This document shows positions 57,197 to 64,000 of a stretch of DNA of 64,000 nucleotides, one piece after another. The DNA comes from Streptomyces prunicolor NBRC 13075 (GTDB lineage Bacteria; Actinomycetota; Actinomycetes; Streptomycetales; Streptomycetaceae). The stretch is taken from positions 62,001 to 126,000 of the forward strand of contig NZ_BARF01000042.1 of NCBI RefSeq assembly GCF_000367365.1. Direction: 5' to 3'. A model generated the notes under the pieces. The model was given only the letters and a program-made list of their open reading frames with translations, made no database searches and had not been told where the DNA came from. The translations under genes were made by a program, and so were the position numbers. Each line of letters starts with the position of its first letter. Position 1 is the stretch's first letter.

Positions 57197-58006
57197 GTGC
57201 CCCGCCGCAGAATCGGGTTCTGGTACCGCTTCGCAGCGGTCCTCTGCAAACCGCCGCTGGTGGTTCTGATCAAGCGGGACTGGGGCGGAATGGAACACAT
57301 TCCGGCCGAGGGCGGGTTTATCACCGCGGTGAACCACAATTCACAAGTGGACCCCTTCGCATACGGACACTTTCAGTACAACACCGGACGTGTTCCGCGA
57401 TTCCTGGCGAAGAGCAGCCTTTTCGGGAAGGGATTCGTCGGCGCCGCGATGCGCGGCACCGGACAGATCCCCGTCTACCGCGAGACCACCGACGCGTTGA
57501 GTGCCTTCCGCGCCGCGATCGCAGCCGTGGAACGCGGTGAGTGCGTCGCGTTCTATCCCGAGGGCACCATCACCCGGGACCCCGACCAATGGCCCATGAC
57601 CGCAAAGACCGGTGCCGCGCGGGTGGCCCTGCAGACCCAGTGTCCGGTGATTCCCGTAGCGCAGTGGGGCGCCAACGAGTTGCTCCCGCCGTACGCCAAG
57701 AAACTGCGCGTCTTTCCGCGCAAGACCAGCCATGTGCTCGCGGGCCCGCCGGTGGACCTCACGCGCTTCTACGGCAAGGACATGAGCCCGGACCTCCTCA
57801 AAGAGGCGACCGAGGTCATCATGGCCGACATCACTCGCCTGTTGGAGCAGATCCGCAGCGCGAAGGCGCCCGAGGTGCCCTACGACCCGCGCCGTGAGCG
57901 GATCGAGCAGCGGCGCCGAACGGCCGCGGAAACCCACGAGTTGGAGTCTCAGGCCGAGTCGGCGAGCGAGCCGAAGGTCGAGCAGGAAGAGGGGCAGGGC
58001 ACGTGA
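57197..58006 (+). CDS. 1-acyl-sn-glycerol-3-phosphate acyltransferase
   Basis: 269 residues from GTG 57197; GGAAGG lies seven bases upstream. The PlsC motifs are in order: NHNSQVDPF (variant of the HX4D box), GRVPRFLAKSSLF, then FYPEGTITRD. A C-terminal charged stretch (RRERIEQRRRTAAETHE) is likely disordered. It acylates lysophosphatidic acid in phospholipid synthesis at the membrane. The gene overlaps gpsA by four bases, so the two steps of phosphatidate synthesis are coupled. Confidence 0.93.
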   Translation: MPRRRIGFWYRFAAVLCKPPLVVLIKRDWGGMEHIPAEGGFITAVNHNSQVDPFAYGHFQYNTGRVPRFLAKSSLFGKGFVGAAMRGTGQIPVYRETTDALSAFRAAIAAVERGECVAFYPEGTITRDPDQWPMTAKTGAARVALQTQCPVIPVAQWGANELLPPYAKKLRVFPRKTSHVLAGPPVDLTRFYGKDMSPDLLKEATEVIMADITRLLEQIRSAKAPEVPYDPRRERIEQRRRTAAETHELESQAESASEPKVEQEEGQGT

Positions 58007-59013
58007 GCAAGCCGGTCAAGGCGGCTGTCTTCAGCGCCGGTTCGTGGGGCACGGCTTTCGGCATGGTGCTCGCCGACGCGGGGTGCGAGGTCACGCTGTG
58101 GGGGCGTCGCGCGGAAGTCGTGGAGGCCATCAACTCCACGCGTACGAACCCCGATTACTTCCCCGGCGTCGAACTCCCGGAGAACCTGCGGGCCACCACC
58201 GACGCCGCCGAGGCCGCCGCCGACGCCGACTTCACCGTCCTGTCGGTCCCTTCGCAGACGCTGCGCGCCAACTTGGCCGAATGGGCACCCCTGTTGGCGC
58301 CCGACACGGTCCTCGTCTCGCTCATGAAGGGCGTCGAACTCGGCTCCGTCATGCGGATGAGCGAGGTCATCGAAGACGTCGCCAAGGTCGGCCGGGACCG
58401 TATCGCCGTGGTCTCCGGGCCCAACCTCGCACGCGAGATCGCCTCCCGGATGCCGGCCGCCGCGGTGGTCGCGTGCACCGACGAGGCCGTGGCCCGCCGG
58501 CTCCAAACCGCTTGCCACACGCCGTACTTCAGGCCGTACACCATCACCGACGTCGTGGGCTGCGAGCTCGGTGGCGCGGTGAAGAACGTGATCGGGCTCG
58601 CCGTCGGCATCGCGGACGGCATGGGGCTCGGGGACAACGCGAAGGGTTCGCTCATCACCCGGGGTCTCGTCGAGACGACCCGGCTCGGCATCGCGATGGG
58701 CGCGGATCCGCTCACGTTCTCCGGGCTCGCGGGCCTGGGGGACCTGGTGGCGACCTGCTCCTCGCCGTTGTCGCGGAACCACACCTTCGGTACGAACCTC
58801 GGCAAGGGGATGACCCTCCAGGAGACGATCGCGGTCACCAAGCAGACCGCGGAGGGCGTCAAGTCCTGTGAGTCCGTGCTGGACTTGGCCCGGCGGCATG
58901 GTGTCGACATGCCCATCACGGAGACGGTGTTCGAGATCGTGCACGAGGGGAAGTCGCCTGTGGTCGCCGTCAAGGAGTTGATGTCGCGCAGCGCGAAGCC
59001 TGAACGTCGCTGA
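58003..59013 (+). CDS. gpsA: glycerol-3-phosphate dehydrogenase (NAD(P)+)
   Basis: 336 residues. The Rossmann loop is SAGSWGTAFGMVLADAG. GPNLAREIA and GCELGGAVKNVIGLAVGIADG carry the catalytic Lys. Makes sn-glycerol-3-phosphate from dihydroxyacetone phosphate for phospholipids. The GTG start overlaps the acyltransferase stop (GTGA). Confidence 0.96.
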   Translation: MSKPVKAAVFSAGSWGTAFGMVLADAGCEVTLWGRRAEVVEAINSTRTNPDYFPGVELPENLRATTDAAEAAADADFTVLSVPSQTLRANLAEWAPLLAPDTVLVSLMKGVELGSVMRMSEVIEDVAKVGRDRIAVVSGPNLAREIASRMPAAAVVACTDEAVARRLQTACHTPYFRPYTITDVVGCELGGAVKNVIGLAVGIADGMGLGDNAKGSLITRGLVETTRLGIAMGADPLTFSGLAGLGDLVATCSSPLSRNHTFGTNLGKGMTLQETIAVTKQTAEGVKSCESVLDLARRHGVDMPITETVFEIVHEGKSPVVAVKELMSRSAKPERR

Positions 59014-59034
59014 GCGCGCCGCTGGGGGTGCCGC

Positions 59035-59107
59035 GGTCTGTAGTTGGGCGGCTGCGGCTCCGTCGTGGCTTGTCGCGCAGTTCCTCGCGCCCCTTCGGGG
59101 GCGCTGA
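59035..59107 (+). repeat. dispersed Streptomyces intergenic repeat and terminator
   Basis: The stretch CGTGGCTTGTCGCGCAGTT ... CGCGCCCC-TTCG-GGGGCGC resembles a repeat I know from many Streptomyces intergenic regions. It ends in a perfect hairpin (GCGCCCC/GGGGCGC, 59087-59104) with a TTCG loop, which would serve as gpsA terminator. Confidence 0.6.
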
Positions 59108-59171
59108 TCGAACCGCCGCTCGTCAACGGACGCTGACTCAAAGCACTACCACCGGGTACTCTCATCGCGAT

Positions 59172-60329
59172 ATGAGCACCGAGAACCTCTCCCAGAACCC
59201 TGAGCAGCCGCCTCGCAAGCCGCGTGTGGCCGTTGTGTTCGGCGGTCGCAGCTCCGAACACGGGATCTCCGTGGTCACCGCCGGCGCCGTCCTCGCGGCC
59301 ATCGACCGGGACAAGTACGACGTCCTGCCGATCGGCATCACCCGCGAAGGCCGCTGGGCCCTCACCGCCGACGCCCCGGAGCGGATGGCGATCACCGACC
59401 GCCGTACCCCGGACGTCGACGAACTCGCCGAGTCGAGCGAGGGCGGCGTGGTGCTCCCGCTCGACCCCGGAAACCGCGAAGTCGTCGTCAGCGAACCGGG
59501 ATCCGTGCCCAAGGCCCTCGGCGAGGTCGACGTCGTCTTCCCCGTCCTGCACGGCCCCTACGGCGAGGACGGCACCCTCCAGGGACTCCTGGAGCTGTCC
59601 GGTGTGCCGTACGTGGGCGCGGGTGTGCTCGCCTCGGCCGTCGGCCAGGACAAGGAGTACATGAAGCGGGTGTTCACCTCGTTCGGCCTCAAGGTCGGCC
59701 CCTACGTGGTGATCCGGCCGCGCGAGTGGGAGCGGGACGAGTCCGCCGCCCGCAAGAAGATCATCGACTTCGCGGGTGAGCACGGCTGGCCGCTGTTCGT
59801 GAAGCCCGCGCGCGCGGGGTCGTCGATCGGCATCACCAAGGTCGACGACCTGGCCGGCCTCGACGAGGCGATCGCCGAGGCCCAGCGGCACGACCCGAAG
59901 ATCCTCGTGGAGGCCGCGCTGCGCGGACGCGAGATCGAGTGCGGGGTGCTGGAGTTCGAGGACGGGCCCCGCGCGAGTGTGCCGGCCGAGATTCCGCCGC
60001 CCCAGGAGCACGCGTACTACGACTTCGAGGCGAAGTACATCGACTCGACTCCTGGCATCGTGCCCGCCCCGCTGACGCCGGAGGAGACCGCCGAGGTCCA
60101 GCGGCTCGCGGTGGACGCCTTCGACGCGGCCTCCTGCGAGGGGCTCGTGCGGGCGGACTTCTTCCTTACAGAAGACGGCGAGTTCGTCATCAACGAGATC
60201 AACACGATGCCCGGGTTCACGCCGATCTCGATGTACCCGCAGATGTGGCAGGCCAGCGGTGTCCCCTACGGGGAGTTGGTGGACCTGCTGGTGCAGGCGG
60301 CGCTGCGCCGGTCGACGGGACTTCGCTGA
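59172..60329 (+). CDS. ddlA: D-alanine--D-alanine ligase
   Basis: 385 residues from ATG 59172. VAVVFGGRSSEHGISVVTA is the N-terminal motif, and the ATP-grasp domain has LFVKPARAGSSIGITKV, then EIECGVLEF. FINEINTMPGFTPISMYPQ carries metal- and substrate-binding residues. It makes the D-Ala-D-Ala end of peptidoglycan precursors. TACTCT about 10 bases before the ATG may be the -10 box of a nearly leaderless mRNA. Confidence 0.96.
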   Translation: MSTENLSQNPEQPPRKPRVAVVFGGRSSEHGISVVTAGAVLAAIDRDKYDVLPIGITREGRWALTADAPERMAITDRRTPDVDELAESSEGGVVLPLDPGNREVVVSEPGSVPKALGEVDVVFPVLHGPYGEDGTLQGLLELSGVPYVGAGVLASAVGQDKEYMKRVFTSFGLKVGPYVVIRPREWERDESAARKKIIDFAGEHGWPLFVKPARAGSSIGITKVDDLAGLDEAIAEAQRHDPKILVEAALRGREIECGVLEFEDGPRASVPAEIPPPQEHAYYDFEAKYIDSTPGIVPAPLTPEETAEVQRLAVDAFDAASCEGLVRADFFLTEDGEFVINEINTMPGFTPISMYPQMWQASGVPYGELVDLLVQAALRRSTGLR

Positions 60330-60357
60330 GCCGGTCGGTTCCGTAGTGTGAGTCGGG

Positions 60358-60849
60358 CTAGTCGGCGATCCCTTCGGGGATCGCCCTCTTGACGGACTTC
60401 GCCAGGTCGACCAGGGGCGCCATGCCGTCTCCGGTGCGGTCCTTCGGGATGGTCACCTCTACGTACGCCTTGCGCAGTGTCGTGGTGAAGCGGAAGGAGC
60501 CGTCGTCTTCCTTCTGCAGCAGCCAGCCGACGCCGTTCACCTCGACGCCGTCGGCCTCCGGGTCGTTCATCTTGGCGGGTCTGACGACACCGCAGCGCAG
60601 TATGATCGCCGGGTTCCCCCAGCCCGCGGTCAGCGCGGACGCGGGCTCGGGATCCCGGCGGCCCTGGTCGTCGACCTTCGACGGCAGCACCTTGTCCAGG
60701 TTCCGGCACAGCCCGGTGACCTTCGCGCCCGGCGAGGGAACCGCCGCCGACGCGCTGTCGTCTGCTGAGGAGCAGCCCGCAACGATGATCAGCGGGGCGA
60801 GCACGGACAGCCCGAGGACAGAACGGCGCCGGTGACGGAGAGAGTTCAC
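60358..60849 (-). CDS. DUF3515 lipoprotein
   Basis: 163 residues from GTG 60849. RRRSVLGLSVLAPLIIVAGC is a Tat-like lipoprotein signal with lipobox. The mature part has the DUF3515 features VTGLCRNLDKVLPSKV, then WGNPAIILRCG. TACCCT lies exactly six bases before the GTG: leaderless. Function unknown; conserved near ddl in actinomycetes. A hairpin in its last codons (GGCGATCCC-TTCG-GGGATCGCC, 60364-60385) may terminate ddlA. Confidence 0.88.
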   Translation of the reverse strand: MNSLRHRRRSVLGLSVLAPLIIVAGCSSADDSASAAVPSPGAKVTGLCRNLDKVLPSKVDDQGRRDPEPASALTAGWGNPAIILRCGVVRPAKMNDPEADGVEVNGVGWLLQKEDDGSFRFTTTLRKAYVEVTIPKDRTGDGMAPLVDLAKSVKRAIPEGIAD

Positions 60850-60869
60850 CGGCCAAGGGTAGACGGGGG

Positions 60870-61103
60870 CTACAGATGCACCACCGGGCAGGTCAGGGTG
60901 CGGGTGATGCCGTCCACTTGCTGGACTTTGGCGACCACCATGCGGCCGAGGTCGTCGACCGTGTCGGCCTGGGCCCGCACGATCACGTCGTACGGTCCTG
61001 TCACGTCCTCGGCCTGGATCACTCCAGGGATCTTGCTGATCGTTTCGGCGACGGTCGACGCCTTGCCGACCTCCGTCTGGATCAGGATGTACGCCTGTAC
61101 CAC
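60870..61103 (-). CDS. Lrp/AsnC ligand-binding (RAM) domain protein
   Basis: 77 residues from GTG 61103 (GGAGG four bases upstream). It is only the effector half of Lrp regulators: VQAYILIQTEVGKASTVAE, then GVIQAEDVTGPYDVIVRAQAD and VDGITRTLTCPVV. With no helix-turn-helix it cannot bind DNA by itself. It may sense amino acids and bind other Lrp proteins. Confidence 0.9.
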   Translation of the reverse strand: MVQAYILIQTEVGKASTVAETISKIPGVIQAEDVTGPYDVIVRAQADTVDDLGRMVVAKVQQVDGITRTLTCPVVHL

Positions 61104-61507
61104 GGAACCTCCAGGGCGGCCACGAGGATCATGTGGGGAAAAGGAACGCCACGGTATCGCGTCGCCGCTCGCCGCGGGGAGACCCGCGGAGGTCCCAGGC
61201 CGTGTCCGCAGAGCCACGCCTGCCCCGCGACGCCCGGCACGCACTCTCGCCGCACCGGGCGAAAGCCCAAGTACGTCCAGTACGAGGGCTTCCCCCCGGC
61301 ACCCCCCCAGCCTCCGGCCGGGGGACCCCCAGAGCACGCACCGGACGCCGCGGGGCCCGCCCTTCGGGCGGACGACGGGGCTCTGCGGACACGACCTGGC
61401 CCCCGTGCCTCGGCGCGGGCACGACTGAAGTCGACGGTCACCTCGACCGTACCGAGCACACCGACGGCTCGCGACCGGGCGCTGCCGTCACGAGAAGAGG
61501 ACGAACG
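61104..61507. other. intergenic region upstream of thiL, with dispersed repeat
   Basis: This 404-base gap contains GC-rich stem-loops of the CCCCCAGCCTCCGGCCGGGGG type (61303-61331), which resembles a dispersed Streptomyces intergenic repeat. A GAAAGCCC-AAGTACGTCCAGTACGAGGGC stretch precedes it. I see no TPP riboswitch and no gene. The thiL promoter is presumably at its right end. Confidence 0.5.
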
Positions 61508-62473
61508 ATGAAGGGCACCGTCGGTGAGTTGGGGGAGTTCGGGCTCATCAGGGAGCTCACTTCCCGGCTCACCACCACCCCCGCGGTCCGGGTCGGCCCC
61601 GGCGACGACGCCGCGGTCGTCGCCGCGCCCGACCGCAGGGTCGTGGCGAGCACCGACATACTGCTGGAGGGCCGGCACTTCCGCCGCGACTGGTCCACCG
61701 CCTACGACGTCGGACGCAAGGCCGCCGCGCAGAACCTCGCGGACATCGCCGCCATGGGCGCCGTACCGACCGCGCTGCTCCTCGGTCTGGTCGTACCGGC
61801 CGAACTCCCGGTCACCTGGCCCATGGAGCTGATGGACGGCCTGCGCGACGAGTGCCAGGTCGCGGGCGCCTCGGTGGTCGGCGGTGATGTCGTACGAGGC
61901 GACACGATCATGGTGTCGATCACCGCGCTCGGCGATCTGCGGGGCCGCGAGCCGGTCACCCGGGGTGGTGCCCAGCCCGGTGACGTGGTCGCCGTGACCG
62001 GGTGGCTCGGCTGGTCCGCGGCCGGGTTCGCGGTGCTGTCGCGGGGCTTTCGCTCGCCACGCGCGTTCGTCGAGGCGCACCGGCGCCCCGAGCCGCCGTA
62101 TCACGCGGGTCCGGCGGCCGCCGGGCTCGGCGCGACCTCGATGTGCGACGTGAGCGACGGGCTGATCGCCGACCTCGGGCACATCGCGGAGGCCAGTAAG
62201 GTCCGCATCGACATCCGATCCGGCGCGATCGACGTCCCGACGCAGATGAACGACATCGGGCAGGCCGTCGGCGTCGACCCCATCCAGTGGGTGCTCACCG
62301 GGGGTGAGGACCACGCGATCGTGGCGACCTTCGCGCCGGACGTGAAATTGCCGGCCCGCTGGAAGGTGATCGGCGAGGTCCTCAACCCCTCCGCGCTGCC
62401 CCAGGTGACGGTCGATGGAGCGCCCTGGACCAGCAAGGGCGGCTGGGACCACTTCGGGGACATCGAGTCGTGA
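61508..62473 (+). CDS. thiL: thiamine-monophosphate kinase
   Basis: 321 residues; AGAGG lies upstream of ATG 61508. ATP/metal motifs: GPGDDAAVV, STDILLEGRHF, then ASVVGGDVVRGD and GATSMCDVSDGLIADLGHI. The kinase phosphorylates thiamine phosphate to thiamine pyrophosphate. Overlaps thiD by four bases. Confidence 0.95.
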   Translation: MKGTVGELGEFGLIRELTSRLTTTPAVRVGPGDDAAVVAAPDRRVVASTDILLEGRHFRRDWSTAYDVGRKAAAQNLADIAAMGAVPTALLLGLVVPAELPVTWPMELMDGLRDECQVAGASVVGGDVVRGDTIMVSITALGDLRGREPVTRGGAQPGDVVAVTGWLGWSAAGFAVLSRGFRSPRAFVEAHRRPEPPYHAGPAAAGLGATSMCDVSDGLIADLGHIAEASKVRIDIRSGAIDVPTQMNDIGQAVGVDPIQWVLTGGEDHAIVATFAPDVKLPARWKVIGEVLNPSALPQVTVDGAPWTSKGGWDHFGDIES

Positions 62474-63264
62474 AGCCTCGTGTACTGACGGTGGCCGGCT
62501 CCGACTCCGGTGGCGGGGCGGGGATCCAGGCCGACTTGAAGACGATGCTGGCGCTCGGTGTGCATGGCATGAGCGTCGTCACGGCGGTCACCGCGCAGAA
62601 CTCCCTCGGTGTGCAAGGCGCTTGGGAACTTCCGGCGGAGGCGGTGCGCGCCCAGTACCGCAGCGTGGTCGACGACATCGGCGTACAGGCCGTGAAGACC
62701 GGGATGCTTGCGTCGGCCGAACTCGTCGAGACGGTTGCGGGGTTGATCGGCGGCACGGACGTCCCTACGGTCGTCGACCCGGTCGGCATCTCGAAGCACG
62801 GGGACTCGCTGCTGGCGGACTCCGCGCTGGACGCCGTACGGACGAAGTTGTTGCCGGTGGCGACGGTCGCGACGCCGAATCTCGACGAGGTGGCGCAACT
62901 CACCGGCGTACGGGTCGATTCGGAGGGGCAGTTGCGGGAGGCCGCGGCGGCCGTGCTGTCGTACGGGCCGCGTTGGGTGTTGATCAAGGGTGGTCATCTG
63001 CCGGGCGACGCCGTGGATCTGCTCACCGACGGTTCTGAGGAGCACTGGCTGCGTGCGCCCCGGCACGACAACCGGCACACCCATGGGACCGGCTGCACGC
63101 TCGCTTCGGCGATCACGTCACAGCTCGCCATGGGGCGGTCGGTGCCGGAGGCGGTGACGGAGGCCAAGGCGTACGTCACCGGGGCGATCGCTGCGGGGTT
63201 CGCGCTCGGCAAGGGCATCGGACCCGTGGACCACGGGTGGGCGTTGCGGCGCGAGGCCTTCTGA
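62470..63264 (+). CDS. thiD: hydroxymethylpyrimidine (phosphate) kinase
   Basis: 264 residues from GTG 62470. VLTVAGSDSGGGAGIQADLKT binds the pyrimidine; VLIKGGHLPGDAVDLL and HTHGTGCTLASAI are the phosphate/ATP motifs with the catalytic Asp/Cys loop. Provides HMP-PP for thiamine synthesis. Coupled to thiL. Confidence 0.95.
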   Translation: MKPRVLTVAGSDSGGGAGIQADLKTMLALGVHGMSVVTAVTAQNSLGVQGAWELPAEAVRAQYRSVVDDIGVQAVKTGMLASAELVETVAGLIGGTDVPTVVDPVGISKHGDSLLADSALDAVRTKLLPVATVATPNLDEVAQLTGVRVDSEGQLREAAAAVLSYGPRWVLIKGGHLPGDAVDLLTDGSEEHWLRAPRHDNRHTHGTGCTLASAITSQLAMGRSVPEAVTEAKAYVTGAIAAGFALGKGIGPVDHGWALRREAF

Positions 63265-63275
63265 GCGGGCACGGC

Positions 63276-63306
63276 AAAAAGCCGGCCCACACGAGGTGGA
63301 CCGGCT
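63276..63306 (-). terminator. terminator of rpmB
   Basis: AGCCGGCCCAC (63280-63290) and GTGGACCGGCT (63296-63306) form an 11-base-pair stem with one G-U. On the minus strand it is followed by TTTT (AAAAA at 63276-63280). Confidence 0.8.
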
Positions 63307-63347
63307 CGATGCAGCGAACCAGCAGTGGCCGCGCGCTCAGCAGTGCG

Positions 63348-63533
63348 TCAGCGCGAGACCTTGCCGGCCTTGATGCACGAGGTGCAAGCGTTCACGCGCT
63401 TCGGCGTCCCGCCGACCACGGTACGAACGCGCTGGATGTTCGGGTTCCAGCGACGCGGTGTACGGCGGTGCGAGTGCGAGATGTTGTTGCCGAAGCCCGG
63501 CCCCTTGCCGCAGACGTCGCAGTTGGCAGCCAC
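63348..63533 (-). CDS. rpmB: ribosomal protein L28
   Basis: 61 residues. MAANCDVCGKGPGFGNNISHS, then RRTPRRWNPNIQRVR and KRVNACTSCIKAG, with two Cys pairs (CDVC, CTSC). This is the zinc-binding C+ form of bL28. It may have a zinc-free paralogue elsewhere, as is usual in Streptomyces. Confidence 0.96.
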   Translation of the reverse strand: MAANCDVCGKGPGFGNNISHSHRRTPRRWNPNIQRVRTVVGGTPKRVNACTSCIKAGKVSR

Positions 63534-63793
63534 GGGTCACTCCAAAGACTTCAGATGCACAGATGCACTTACGGATGATCCCGGCATGCCGGGATCGAGA
63601 TCGTAGGATCTGGAAGTGGCGCTGCCAGGGGGGATGGCCCGATCGGGATCGGGCAACCGGAGCAGCATACAACGACCGCGCCAGTACAACGAAACTACCA
63701 TGCCTGGTCGGGGGCTCGCTCCGGCCCTCCTCGGGACCGGGCCGCCCCAAGGTCTACGCTGCGTTCCCAGTCCAGCAGCTCAAGGAGGCGCAG

Positions 63794-64000
63794 GTGCCGC
63801 AGGTGCCGCAGACATTCTTCGATGCTCTCGCGGTGCGTACCTGGTGCGGTCTCGCGCTGCGGGCGCTGGGGCATGCGCGCGAGGAGATCGACGCGATCAA
63901 CGTCTATCCCGTGGCCGACGGGGACACCGGCACCAACCTGTACCTGACCATGGAGTCCGCCGCCGCCGCGGTCGAGGCGGTGTTCGACGGACACGGCACC
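63794..64000 (+). CDS. DAK2-domain (FakA-like) protein, 3' part missing
   Basis: 69 residues are visible, starting at GTG 63794 with GGAGG five bases upstream. FFDALAVRTWCGLALRALGHAREEIDAINVYPVADGDTGTNLYLTM contains the DAK2 ATP/Mg motif NVYPVADGDTGTN. Homologues (FakA/YloV) are kinases of fatty acids bound to FakB/DegV proteins. The gene continues past the window edge. Confidence 0.9.
   Translation, partial: MPQVPQTFFDALAVRTWCGLALRALGHAREEIDAINVYPVADGDTGTNLYLTMESAAAAVEAVFDGHGT

Noticed and set aside
58155..60011. 618-codon minus-strand frame across gpsA and ddlA
   Set aside because: It spans two well-supported genes and an intergenic repeat in antisense; no domains.
61104..61507. TPP riboswitch upstream of thiL-thiD
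   Set aside because: No THI-box core (CTGAGA-type) is visible; the region is explained by GC-rich repeats.

Overview
The window is a chromosomal segment of a Streptomyces or very close relative. The evidence is the very high GC content with strong third-position GC, the frequent GTG starts, two tandem conservons (cvnABCD), a lysine-tailed HU protein (HupS), NdgR next to leuCD, CofC (coenzyme F420), and leaderless -10 boxes placed six bases before start codons. No rRNA, CRISPR array, insertion sequence, prophage or replication origin was seen. Most of the window is core chromosome; the accessory-looking parts are about 20.5-28.3 kb and 31.2-34.4 kb.

Left part (1-31 kb). Two secreted PD40/TolB-like beta-propeller proteins are followed by cimA (citramalate synthase, isoleucine precursor), preceded by what looks like a ribosome-mediated attenuator with an Ile-Ile leader peptide. 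Next come two paralogous lipoproteins, a divergent pair of secreted glycosidases (GH30 plus ricin-type lectin; GH3) sharing a palindromic operator, an OmpR-type two-component system facing a secreted or membrane EEP-family protein, a TPM-domain membrane protein, a trypsin, and a NarL-type two-component system divergent from a three-gene ABC exporter whose larger permease carries a lectin-like extracytoplasmic insertion. A WhiJ/AbaA-type regulatory locus follows (XRE-DUF5753 regulator, two DUF397 proteins, a HATPase protein), then an NB-ARC/TPR protein divergent from an AAA ATPase with a nuclease-like C-terminus, a DUF6461 protein, a YcaQ-like DNA glycosylase, and YceI. The acyl-CoA carboxylase genes pccB and accE end this part.

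Middle (31-46 kb). A large NACHT NTPase with C-terminal leucine-rich repeats lies between accE and two tandem conservons. Each conservon encodes a histidine-kinase-like CvnA with a long disordered tail, a roadblock CvnB, a DUF742 CvnC and a small GTPase CvnD, in tightly coupled operons. A 61-residue protein of unknown function with an internal repeat lies beyond them.

Right part (46-64 kb). An FAA-hydrolase gene is coupled to gltX (GluRS). Downstream are a DUF4241 protein, a HAD phosphatase and an array of five tRNAs (Gln, Glu, Glu, Gln, Glu). A MerR regulator divergent from a DUF4188 protein follows, then ndgR divergent from leuCD, hupS, cofC, an acyltransferase with gpsA (phospholipid synthesis), ddlA (peptidoglycan), a DUF3515 lipoprotein, an Lrp-type sensor-domain protein, thiL-thiD (thiamine), rpmB, and the start of a DAK2-domain (FakA-like) gene cut by the window edge. 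The tRNA-Glu and tRNA-Gln genes next to GluRS fit an organism that makes Gln-tRNA by transamidation.
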